A stretch of DNA of 11,964 nucleotides from the NCBI GenBank assembly GCA_026770585.1, contig MU647782.1:38301-50264 (forward strand). The letters are read 5' to 3'. Each line of letters starts with the position of its first letter. Position 1 is the first letter of the stretch. The DNA comes from Baffinella frigidus (taxonomy: Eukaryota > Cryptophyceae > Cryptomonadales > Baffinellaceae). The position numbers and the translations under genes were made by a program. Positions 1 to 6,843 of this stretch are shown piece by piece. The notes under the pieces are model-generated. The model did no database searches. It was not told the DNA's origin and worked only from the letters and a program-made list of their open reading frames with translations.

Positions 1-1180
1 GCGGTTGGATGGGGAGAAGGGGACAAGGAGGGCTCGTGCGCGGTCATGCTGGAACAAGATAAATATGTCTTCGCCCCCTTCAGAAGATGAGACGCACCGT
101 CCTGCGCCGGAAGGAAGGATCCTCACCAGGAATTGGCGCACAAGAACGAGACCTGCGAGTCATGCACAATTCATGTTTAGGGTTGCACCGGGTCGGGTTC
201 GACAGCAACTGCGGCTGGTTACTCGCAATTATGCTGGGTGCTGGCGATGATGGCTATCCCTAATTCCTAGGTCGTACGAGGGCGAGCGATCAGGGATCCC
301 TAGTTGCGGTTAGCGAAGAAGAACCAGGGGAGTTGGTGGTGAGGCAGAGGCTGATTCAATGGTGATTGTCAATCATGGAAACAAACAGCTGACGGCCAGA
401 CAATTCGATGGTCCGGAGTGGTGAAGGCTCCTCTCACCACACGCCGCCACGTTAGATCACCCTCCAAAGTCAGCAAGGTTTGTGCTCAGTTGATCGCCCA
501 AAACGCAGCAAGGGTCGGGCCGAGCTGCCTCTCTGTCCTGCAGCGAATGCGCGTTTGGCAAGGCACAGGCAGGCCAGGTTGGTGTGGCGTCATTTTCGGG
601 CAAGTGACCCAGGGGTCGCGCGGGCCCACCCCCAAGGGATCCAGAGGGGTTCCATGAGCCCGGGGTGGCGGTGACCCACTCTCCTGGGCCTGAGGGTCCC
701 GGCGGGCTGGGCGCACGCGGATCCGCGCGCCCGAGCCCGTCCTAGAGTCTGCGCGGGGTGGAAACCATGCTGGACATGTTTTCGCCAAAACACGTTCGGC
801 GAGGTTCCCGACGGCCGGGGCGGGCCTACGGGCCCGGAGGACCCGGCGGGCCCAGAGCTCTCCCCCCCCCGCAGCCCCTCTAGCTTCCCGGAAGAGAGCG
901 CTGGTGCAGCTGGGCCCCTCTGGGCCCCTTCCCCTTCCACGTCACCACTCGCGGATCTGCGCGTGGTGGTATGCTAGCATTCTCTGGATGCTAGGAAAGC
1001 ACCAACTATATGAGGGCATGCGGCAGGCGCAAAGACTCCGGTCTGCATCGTCTTCACAGCCGTGTGGGTCCACGTAGAGGGGCGGCGTCACCAACATGCA
1101 CAGACAGCAGTCTCCCTTCCGGTACGGATCTGGCTGCACACAGGGGGCTTTATGTGTCTTGCGCAAGCCATTAGGAGCCC
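1..1180. other. Region without recognisable gene
   Basis: I see no supportable gene here. Several frames stay open for 60-120 codons on either strand, mainly in the very GC-rich stretch around 590-960, but their translations are Pro/Arg/Gly-rich and show no domain. Low-complexity details include a run of eight C near 866 and a short duplication of GGGCCCCT near 911-928. No tRNA, long tandem repeat or inverted repeat was noticed. Confidence 0.5.
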
Positions 1181-1189
1181 ATTACTTGG

Positions 1190-1217
1190 TTCCAGAATTT
1201 TCCAGAATTTTGCAGAA
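1190..1217. promoter_or_regulatory. Heat-shock-element-like array (TTCnnGAA units)
   Basis: Seen: six alternating 3-bp blocks with exact 5-bp periodicity: TTC-ca-GAA-tt-TTC-ca-GAA-tt-TTg-ca-GAA. Five blocks match the nGAAn/nTTCn unit of eukaryotic heat shock elements perfectly and the sixth has one change. Known: HSF trimers bind three or more such inverted pentamers. Inferred: a possible HSF binding site for a transcript in either direction. The nearest candidate is the Pol III-type unit that starts about 60 bp to the right. The motif is also a 10-bp tandem repeat, so chance slippage could have made it. No protein-coding gene lies close by. Confidence 0.4.
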
Positions 1218-1267
1218 TCATGTTTGGAGCTGATGTAAAAACGGTACGAGCGTTGTTGCCTGCAATT

Positions 1268-1408
1268 GAAACGCACTTTTGGCCTAGTGGTCAGTGCACA
1301 CGCTTTTAATTCTTTTGCCACCTGAGGTAAGCAGTTCGAACCCACGCCGGGAACACTTCGGGACACATTATTTGCCACCTTTTGTAAAGTGGCACATCAC
1401 TTTTTTTT
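1268..1408 (+). mobile_element. tRNA-like SINE-type Pol III unit
   Basis: Seen: a match to the Pol III box A consensus (TGGCCTAGTGG, 1280-1290), then a box B-like AGTTCGAACCC (1333-1343), then a hairpin TGCCAC/GTGGCA (about 1373-1394), then eight T (1401-1408), a standard Pol III terminator. The box spacing of 53 bp is wider than in a normal tRNA, and the T-arm stem flanking TTCGAAC does not pair well, so this is not a functional tRNA gene. The CTTTTAAT at the expected anticodon region recalls tRNA-Lys(UUU), but weakly. Inferred: a tRNA-derived SINE or relic. No target-site duplication or A-tail was recognised. Confidence 0.45.
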
Positions 1409-1498
1409 ATATCCTTGAGCCTCGCCGCGGCTGAACCGCTCCCGTCGTTGGAGCCGTTGCCTGCCCTTGGAGCCCATGGGACATTGAGAACTCTTGCC

Positions 1499-2149
1499 CC
1501 TTATTAATCTGAGGCCGTTTCTTACGCTGAAATCGAAAAAGGAAGAATAAGAGATTGTGATTGACTTTTGAATCAAAGTACCAGTACAAATTAATAGTCT
1601 ATTGCTTGACTTCTTAATCTCACGAAAAGCGATTTTTTGCGTTTCTTACGCAGAATTCGAGAAAGAAATAATGAGCCCGAGGAAATGCCTGTTAGGTTAT
1701 GGACCTTTTCAAGAGGAAAAGGTCGACGGATCGATGGAAACACATGACAGGATCGAGTTTTCGCAAAACAAATCCCTCTTTTCGCAATTCCCCCCCCTCT
1801 TTTCCCTCTTTTCATATCTTTTTGCACAGGCTATGAATCTTTTCAAGAGACAAAGGTCGACAGATCGATAGGAACACATGAAAAAGCGTTCACTTTTTCC
1901 TCACAAATCACTTCTGTCTGCACAGGTAAGGGTTTTGCTAATTCCCCCGAACAAGAAAATCGGGGAAATAGAGGCCTCTCCGAGGCCGTTCCGCCACCAA
2001 TTTTGAGGAAGGAGGAACAAGCTTTTCCCTTATTCTTCCTTTCTCGATCCGTAAGAAACGCCCATCCTCCGAAAAGGAGGTTTTGTGCTTTACAATATCT
2101 TATTCTTCTTTTCTCGATTCCAGCGTAAGAAACGGCCTTAATTAATCGG
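1499..2149. repeat. Long foldback element with nested inverted motifs
   Basis: Seen: a motif containing GGCCGTTTCTTACGCTG followed by a purine-rich AATCGA..GAAGAATAAGA tract occurs at about 1499-1560 and again, inverted, at about 2090-2149, with close similarity across some 55 bp. Two shorter, diverged copies sit inside, one direct (about 1636-1675) and one inverted (about 2028-2062), giving a symmetric A-B...D-C arrangement. No open frame inside encodes a recognisable protein. Inferred: a MITE/foldback-type element, possibly with an older copy nested within it. Ends are approximate, and no target duplication was identified. Confidence 0.55.
1705..1908 (+). repeat. Imperfect direct repeat inside the foldback element
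   Basis: Two copies of a roughly 70-bp segment, about 1705-1773 and 1837-1908, share TTTTCAAGAG, AAAGGTCGAC, GATCGAT and GAAACACATGA-like blocks and end at a CAAATC-type motif. The copies are 132 bp apart. TGCACAGG also recurs at about 1823 and 1919. This looks like internal duplication within a mobile or satellite-like sequence. Confidence 0.55.
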
Positions 2150-2158
2150 GCCGATTTT

Positions 2159-2305
2159 CCGGTAGGACTTGTCGCGTTTTCAATTTCGCGACTTCGAGAC
2201 TCCAAGACTTGATTTGTACCATGAGATTTGAAACGGTGTGTTTTGAAACATTTTACGACCTTTCTAAAACCTTTTCGATGTCAAAAACGCGACAAGTCCT
2301 ACCGG
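2159..2305. repeat. Perfect 22-bp inverted repeat around a 103-bp centre
   Basis: The arms 2159-2180 (begins CCGGTAGGACTTG) and 2284-2305 (ends CAAGTCCTACCGG) are exact reverse complements over 22 bp. The centre holds no gene. The element begins about 10 bp after the preceding foldback ends and stops 4 bp before the next one starts. Confidence 0.75.
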
Positions 2306-2308
2306 AAT

Positions 2309-2532
2309 AGCTCTGGTAGAGCCAATGTGGTAGGACTTGGCCAAATCGAACTCCGAAGTTACGAAGATGCGAACTTCTAGATGGATTCTTTTGGACATTT
2401 AGTGTTTCAAATTCAAATTTTGCAGTACAAATCATGCTGTTTACTAATAATTACGGTCCATCTAGAAGTTCACATCTTGAAAGTTCGAAGTTCGATTTGG
2501 CCAATTTCTACCAGAATGGCTCTACAACAGCT
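2309..2532. repeat. Imperfect inverted repeat with arms of about 77 bp
   Basis: The left arm 2309-2385 and right arm 2457-2532 are reverse complements with scattered mismatches. Conserved blocks include TCCATCTAGAAGTTC, GTTCGATTTGGCCAA and TAGAGCCA. The 71-bp centre is AT-rich. The left arm shares GGTAGGACTTG with the neighbouring 2159-2305 hairpin, so the two may be related. A transcript could fold into a long imperfect stem. Confidence 0.7.
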
Positions 2533-2607
2533 CCCGTTGGTCTGGAACTGGAGCCGTTTAATATTTCAGGTCTCCCTGCACGAGTTTTGATGGTCTCCCT
2601 GGAGGGA

Positions 2608-2753
2608 AAACGCCAAACACCAAAACTCCGCCGATTTAAAAAAATCGCAAAAAGCAAGACGACTGTTACCGGGGTCTCGTCGTGGCCTCGGTAACAGTCG
2701 CGCCCGATTTTCGATCAGACATCGGGAAGGGGGAGTTTTGGTGTCAGGCGTTT
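2608..2753. mobile_element. MITE-like foldback element with 22-bp terminal inverted repeats
   Basis: Seen: the terminal arms 2608-2629 (AAACGCCAAACACC start) and 2732-2753 pair over 22 bp with two adjacent mismatches. A second, perfect 12-bp stem lies at the centre: CGACTGTTACCG at 2660-2671 and its complement at 2689-2700, with a 17-nt loop. Small extra stems (CCCGAT/ATCGGG) lie between. The total is 146 bp with no coding capacity, typical of a MITE. No clear target-site duplication is visible. A nearby direct repeat, GGTCTCCCTG at 2569-2578 and 2592-2601, is outside the arms. Confidence 0.6.
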
Positions 2754-3870
2754 GAACTGCCTAGTGATGCAAATCCCGGAATCAAATTTGTACCACGAAA
2801 ACAGCAAATGGCTCCAAGTCCGACCGTCCTATACAGTTTCCTATGGTGTGCCGATTTGCCGGGGCTTGATCCATTTTCACATAGGTTTCTGCCCCGAGGT
2901 TCAGAATTAGTCTACACCTGGGGGACCAGGGTGGTGTGGTGCAAAAAAGGGACTCGGTTGGACGCCTGTGGGTCGTTCCGGGGAGCTCATCCGTAGATTA
3001 CTCCCAACTCCTCAAGAGTGAGGTGGGCTGTGGCCTGAAATGTGATTGTGAATAAAAGCACCAAAGCACCAAAAAGGGACCCTCGATGAAGAAGAGACGA
3101 CGTTTCGATGGTTGGTTCATCGTAAGAGAACGCATAGCGGGGGAAGCAAGGGCAAGAGGGATCTCTGCTCACGAAAGGCGCCGCGGAGCGTCGGCAGCCC
3201 GAGACACAGAGTCGTGTTCGGGATTCAGTTGGATGAAGAACCCTCCAGGGCTCGGCTTTTGCCGGACCTTGGAGCCATTCCTTTTCCCTTTACTCAACTC
3301 TTAACGTTCCTATTTTCGATTGACTTCCGTAAGTGGCCGTCCGATGAGCTTCCCTTAAGTTGCTGTTCTTAAGTGGCCTAGGTGCCTGCGAGGCTCCTAG
3401 GGAAGCTCCTTCGTCCGTACATTCCTTCGTCTCTGACTCCGTCTGTCACCCTCGCTCAAGCCTAAGATCGATAACCACCGTCCTTGTCGGAGGGCGTCTT
3501 CCCCGGAGGTAGGATGCGTCCCTCAGCCCCGCCGTTCGAGACACAAGTGATTGCTTCCTTGTTGCTCCTCATTACGCGCGGGTAGGGCGGTGGTTATTGG
3601 CTAGGGTTGCCCATTTTAACTTTAGTACGGAGTCTTAGAGCCGTCCCAGGTTTCCACTTCGGAGATCACCTGATTTGAGATTAGGGACCTGCTGAAGCCT
3701 TTGTGAGAATCCCCCAGCTTCTGGCAGCGTCAGAGTTAACGTTCTAGGTAGAGGAGGTTTGTTTTGAAGGTTATGGCCTTTTGGACAGATATTCCACGTT
3801 TTCTGGGCCCCCTGGTTGGGGAGGTCAGTCGGTGTAGCTCATGCACGAAGGTTGGCTCTTTGCCGGTCTC
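2754..3870. other. Region without recognisable gene
   Basis: Short open frames of up to about 104 codons occur at 2682-2996, 3086-3304 and 3112-3372. They overlap one another in different frames, have no recognisable domain, and I do not support them as genes. The 3300-3420 part has repeated CTTAAGT and CCTAGG motifs but no longer structure. It may include 5' flank or an intron of the downstream small gene. Confidence 0.45.
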
Positions 3871-3873
3871 ACG

Positions 3874-4004
3874 GCCCGTTACTGCTTTGTTCCCTGGAAT
3901 GGGGCGTAGTGGGCCCTCGTGAGTTGACTGATTACTTGCCCGTTACGGTGCGGGTTCCCTCCGAGGGGGCGTAGTTTTGCACGTGAGTTGACTCTAAATT
4001 ACTG
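3874..4004 (+). repeat. Two-copy tandem repeat upstream of the small gene
   Basis: Copy 1 at 3874-3937 and copy 2 at 3938-4004 are imperfect head-to-tail repeats of about 65 bp. Each begins GCCCGTTAC, carries GGTTCCCT-like and GGGGCGTAGT blocks, then CGTGAGTTGACT, and ends in ATTACT. The array ends about 70 bp before the ATG at 4075, so it may be part of its promoter. Confidence 0.6.
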
Positions 4005-4016
4005 TCTCCGCTCGGG

Positions 4017-4024
4017 TATAGAAG
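4017..4024 (+). promoter_or_regulatory. TATA-like element (TATAGAAG)
   Basis: TATAGAAG lies 51 bp before the ATG at 4075. A CTCACTG that could act as an initiator lies about 25 bp downstream, near 4039-4045. The spacing is right for a Pol II core promoter, but the match is a single short motif. Confidence 0.25.
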
Positions 4025-4074
4025 GGATCCCAGAATCTGCTCACTGAATTCATCCACTGCCACGCTTTCCAGGC

Positions 4075-4485
4075 ATGTCTTCCACGCAGATGCTCGCGGC
4101 TTTTCGGCGTTATTCGGCTTCGTCTCAGGCTCAGGAGATGCCCGCGGAGGAGAGTCAGGCCCTTCAGTCTGCCATGGCTAAGGGCTGGGAAACTGTCCTG
4201 ATTCAGCGCGCCGTGAAGAAGCTCGCCGTCCTCCGCTCGGCCTGGGGTCGCTCTGTGCAGGTCGCCCAGCGTTCGGAGAGGCTTCGTAACCTGCTTACTC
4301 CGGGCATCCGCTTTCCGGAGCGTCCCGTCGAGCCCCGGGATCCGACCCTGCGCAACCGCAAGCGCGTCTGGTCGCGGCCGGAAGGTTCGAGCGACAGCGA
4401 CTCGTCCGACGAGGACTTGGAGATGGTTGACGTCCGCCCGCTGGTCGAGGTCACCCCGGAGGAGGAGGAGGAGTACGAGGAGTGA
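4075..4485 (+). CDS. Hypothetical protein with acidic C-terminus, 136 aa
   Basis: I do not recognise the family. The ATG at 4075 is the first after an in-frame TGA near 4046. The first 80 residues are mixed and largely helical-looking (AFRRYSASSQ, QRAVKKLAVLRSAWG), followed by a basic stretch (RDPTLRNRKRVWSRPE). The tail is strongly acidic: SSDSDSSDEDLE, like casein kinase 2 sites, and EEEEEYEE at the stop. A nuclear or chromatin-associated role would fit a basic-then-acidic protein, but that is only composition. The minus strand has a longer 247-codon frame over the same DNA. Its Leu/Arg-rich runs are the antisense of the Glu codons, so I prefer the plus strand. After the TGA (4483-4485) the same frame stays open and acidic to 4683, so this may be the 5' part of a 202-codon gene. 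Confidence 0.45.
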   Translation: MSSTQMLAAFRRYSASSQAQEMPAEESQALQSAMAKGWETVLIQRAVKKLAVLRSAWGRSVQVAQRSERLRNLLTPGIRFPERPVEPRDPTLRNRKRVWSRPEGSSDSDSSDEDLEMVDVRPLVEVTPEEEEEYEE

Positions 4486-4683
4486 TCGTTGACCCCGGCT
4501 TCTGAGTGCGGCTCGGACTGCGGGGATGCGCCGACGTGCGGGGAGGAGCTGGAGGAGCTGACGGAGGAGGAGGAGTCGGAGTCTGTGTCGGAGGGCGAAG
4601 ATCACGTGATCTACATGGGGCGTTCGTCTGCTACCGTTGCCTTGCGCCAGTCGCTTCTCTCTCAGGTTTTCAAGGCGGATTAG
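4486..4683 (+). other. In-frame open extension beyond the TGA of the small gene
   Basis: This stretch is in the same frame as 4075-4485 and runs 65 codons to a TAG at 4681-4683. It keeps the acidic style of the preceding tail (GEELEELTEEEESESVSEGE) and adds a Cys-containing segment (ECGSDCGDAPTCG) just after the TGA. Its first ATG is late, in VIYMGR. Either a recent nonsense mutation split one gene, or the TGA is read through or recoded, or it is true 3' UTR that is open by chance. A GTGAGT donor-like motif at 4708-4713 follows the final stop. Confidence 0.35.
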
Positions 4684-4938
4684 GCTTGGTGGTGGTGGTT
4701 TTGTGTGGTGAGTAAAGTGTTCGTGTTTCTGACTCAAGTGTCTATTGGCATTCGCCTTTGTTGTGAACGTGTTTTGGGCTGCTTAGTTTTTGTAGCGTGC
4801 AGTGTTTGTGAGGAGGCTTTGCTTGTGCCTTCGCTTGCTTTGCGTGCTCTGGTAGGCCCGTTGTTTTAAAGTTCCAGTGTACTTTTGTGACTTGTTACGG
4901 CCTGCTCTTTACGATTGAAACTGAGTGAGGGTCTCCTG

Positions 4939-5022
4939 CCCTCGCTGACTGGTTGATACCCTCGCTGGCGGTTTGCAACCCTTGCCCTCGCCGGGGCTTG
5001 TGACCTTCTCTGAAGGTTTGCA
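4939..5022 (+). repeat. Degenerate 19-20-bp tandem repeat, four units
   Basis: Units at 4939-4958, 4959-4978, 4985-5003 and 5004-5022 follow the pattern CCCTCGCTGnnnGGTTTGCA with substitutions. A 6-bp spacer (4979-4984) breaks the period once. Function is unknown. Confidence 0.5.
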
Positions 5023-5044
5023 CCCTTGAGGATCGCGACTCCGT

Positions 5045-5083
5045 CTCCTCCGGAGGTGTTTGGCAGTTGCTCCTCCGGAGGTG
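5045..5083. repeat. Duplicated palindrome CTCCTCCGGAGGTG
   Basis: The exact 14-mer CTCCTCCGGAGGTG occurs at 5045-5058 and 5070-5083, 25 bp apart start to start. Each contains the perfect palindrome CCTCCGGAGG. It could be a paired protein-binding site or part of an LTR enhancer; no family is recognised. Confidence 0.5.
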
Positions 5084-5106
5084 ATGGCGTCGTGCGCTCA
5101 TCTGCA

Positions 5107-5120
5107 CCCCCTCTCCTCCC
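5107..5120 (-). promoter_or_regulatory. Candidate polypurine tract of the copia-like element
   Basis: On the minus strand the bases read GGGAGGAGAGGGGG and are followed at once by TG, the usual first bases of an LTR. The tract is about 95 nt past the pol stop (5215-5217), where the plus-strand primer of Ty1/copia elements is expected. The assignment is by position and composition only. Confidence 0.45.
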
Positions 5121-5214
5121 GGCTCTCGGAGTCCGGCACGGATGATGGGAGGCGTCTTTGTAGGTGCTGATGGCGTGGGTACTGCCGCACCGGGCCTGAA
5201 GCTTCGATGGTGGC

Positions 5215-6843
5215 TCAATTGGCTGCGGCTATTGTCTTGAGGACTTTGGCCGCTATAGGCACGAAGGGTATCAGGTACCGCTGCTCTGGGAGCTTCATGT
5301 CCTTGGTTCCGGTGTCCCACGCTGTGATGTCCGAGCCAAACAGCACGGCAAGAGGGCGCGCCATGATTGACGCAGGTACTGCTTTGGTGAGAAAGTCGGC
5401 GGCCTGGCACGTCGTGTTAACGTAGTGCAGTGCTACTGTTCCGCGAGCTACGTGTTGTCTCGCGTTGAGCAGATGGATTTCGAGGTGTTTGACCTTGCTT
5501 TCGTGCGAATCACTGTTGCAGAGGCAGATGCAGGCCGCGTTGTCCTCGAAGATCGGCGTGGGGGCTATCTGTGGCAAGTCCAGGAAGTTCATGACGTGGC
5601 GAAGATCATGTGTGGTTTTGACGCAGTGCGAGAGCGCCAAGTACTCCAATTCCGTGGAAGAGGATGCGACGAGACGATGCTGGCTGGATTTCCAGTCGAT
5701 TGCCGCGTTGTTTAGCAGGAAGACGAAGCCTGTGTGGGACTTGCGGGTTTCCACATCGTTGGCGAAGTCTGCGTCGCAGAAGCCGTAGAGTTGGTTCATG
5801 GACACCTCGGCGGGGTCTTCTGCGGTCCGGACGGCCTGACTGATGATCGGGTCTCGGCGGTACTGGATCTTCCGGTCTCGGGAGGCGACCGTGTATCGCA
5901 GGACGTGGAGAAGGGCTGCGACGTGGGTGGGGGTCGGGGTGGCGAGGTAACGTGCAAGCTGGGAGACCTCGAACGACAGGTCTGGACGGTTGGTGGTTGC
6001 CAGCCAGTTCAGGCTCCCGACTCCCACCCGATAGGCCTGCTGCTCCTTGAGGCCCACGACCGCTTCCTCTGTTACCGCCCCCGGGTACAGGCGCGTTTTG
6101 GGAGCTTTGAAGGGGGTCGTCTCCTTGGAGTTGAGCGGGATGTTGAAGTGTTCAGCCAGCTGCTTGATGTACTTGGTGTTTCCCAGTGACAGAACGCCGT
6201 ACTCCCGATCATATTCAATGGTCAGGCCCAGGTGCAGCGTGGCGTCGCCGACGCTGGCGAGCGTGTATCGTTTCTGGATTTGGTCGATGAGCTCCTGCCA
6301 TGCTCCTTCCGTAGATGCGATGACCAGCGCGTCGTCCACGTACATGCTCATGTAGATGGCACCGAGTTCGGTGGTACGTTTGAAGAGGGTTTTGTCGTAC
6401 GCGCAGCGCTCGAACCCCAAGCTCAGAATGAAAGCTGAGTAGTCATCATAGAATGCCCGTGGGCTGTGGGCAAACCCGTAGAGATTCTTCCGCAGGTGAA
6501 ATGCTTTCTGGGGAGGGTATCCCATGCCGTGGGGGGCCTTCAGCCACAGGTCCGGTAGTCCGGTCCGGTCGACTGAGGTGAAGGCCGCGGCAACATCGAA
6601 CGTTTTGACGAGGTAGTTGTTGGCGCATGCAATGCTGAGGAGTGCCCGCACTGTCGCCCACAGTGCCGTTGGCGAAAAGACAGGGACTTCGGGGCCTGCT
6701 GAGTACGTGTCCCCCCTTGCGCAGTACCGAGCCTTGAGCTGGTAGGGGATGCCTTTGCCATTGCGCTTGAGTCGGAACTGCAGCATGGACTGTACGATTT
6801 TGGCCCAGGAAGGTGGCTCCTCCAGGTGGATCGTGCCGTTGTC
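5215..6843 (-). CDS. pol: Copia-type reverse transcriptase and RNase H (3' part of pol)
   Basis: It copies retroelement RNA into DNA and degrades the RNA strand, normally inside a virus-like particle. Counting from the ATG at 6786 (523 residues), KARYCARG (18-25) matches the copia KARLVARG block. FDVAAAF holds the first catalytic Asp (64), NLYGFAHSPRAFYDD (101-115) the LYGLKQAPR-like block, and YVDD (149-152) the catalytic pair. AYRVGVGSLNWLATTNRPDL (251-270) is the connection region. RNase H follows with CDAD (337-340), SSTELEY (376-382) and EDNAA (414-418), so the D-E-D residues are all present. The C-terminus runs past QAADFLTK. The frame is open another 19 codons upstream to the TAG at 6844-6846, and those codons belong to the conserved start of the domain, so the ATG at 6786 is probably not a natural start. 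No frameshift is seen. Confidence 0.9.
   Translation of the reverse strand, partial: DNGTIHLEEPPSWAKIVQSMLQFRLKRNGKGIPYQLKARYCARGDTYSAGPEVPVFSPTALWATVRALLSIACANNYLVKTFDVAAAFTSVDRTGLPDLWLKAPHGMGYPPQKAFHLRKNLYGFAHSPRAFYDDYSAFILSLGFERCAYDKTLFKRTTELGAIYMSMYVDDALVIASTEGAWQELIDQIQKRYTLASVGDATLHLGLTIEYDREYGVLSLGNTKYIKQLAEHFNIPLNSKETTPFKAPKTRLYPGAVTEEAVVGLKEQQAYRVGVGSLNWLATTNRPDLSFEVSQLARYLATPTPTHVAALLHVLRYTVASRDRKIQYRRDPIISQAVRTAEDPAEVSMNQLYGFCDADFANDVETRKSHTGFVFLLNNAAIDWKSSQHRLVASSSTELEYLALSHCVKTTHDLRHVMNFLDLPQIAPTPIFEDNAACICLCNSDSHESKVKHLEIHLLNARQHVARGTVALHYVNTTCQAADFLTKAVPASIMARPLAVLFGSDITAWDTGTKDMKLPEQRYLIPFVPIAAKVLKTIAAAN

Larger units (their letters stand above)
4684..5106. other. Non-coding region, possible 3' LTR of the minus-strand retroelement
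   Basis: No gene is seen. On the minus strand this DNA begins with TG directly after a purine tract (5107-5120), as the 3' LTR of a copia-type element would. It also contains a TATA-like TTTAAAA (4864-4870, minus strand). No second copy is present on the other side of pol, so LTR status and its far end cannot be shown. The part from 4939 holds short repeats described separately. Confidence 0.3.

Noticed and set aside
590-940. 116-codon minus-strand frame in the GC-rich left part
   Set aside because: Gly/Pro/Arg-rich, overlapped by other equally open frames, as expected by chance at high GC.
1268-1360. A functional tRNA-Lys gene
   Set aside because: Box spacing is too long, the T-arm stem is mismatched and no acceptor-stem pairing was found.
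3994-4737. 247-codon minus-strand frame over the small gene
   Set aside because: Its Leu/Arg-rich runs are the antisense of GAG/GAC-rich codons on the plus strand, and no domain is visible. The plus-strand frame has a better start context and composition.
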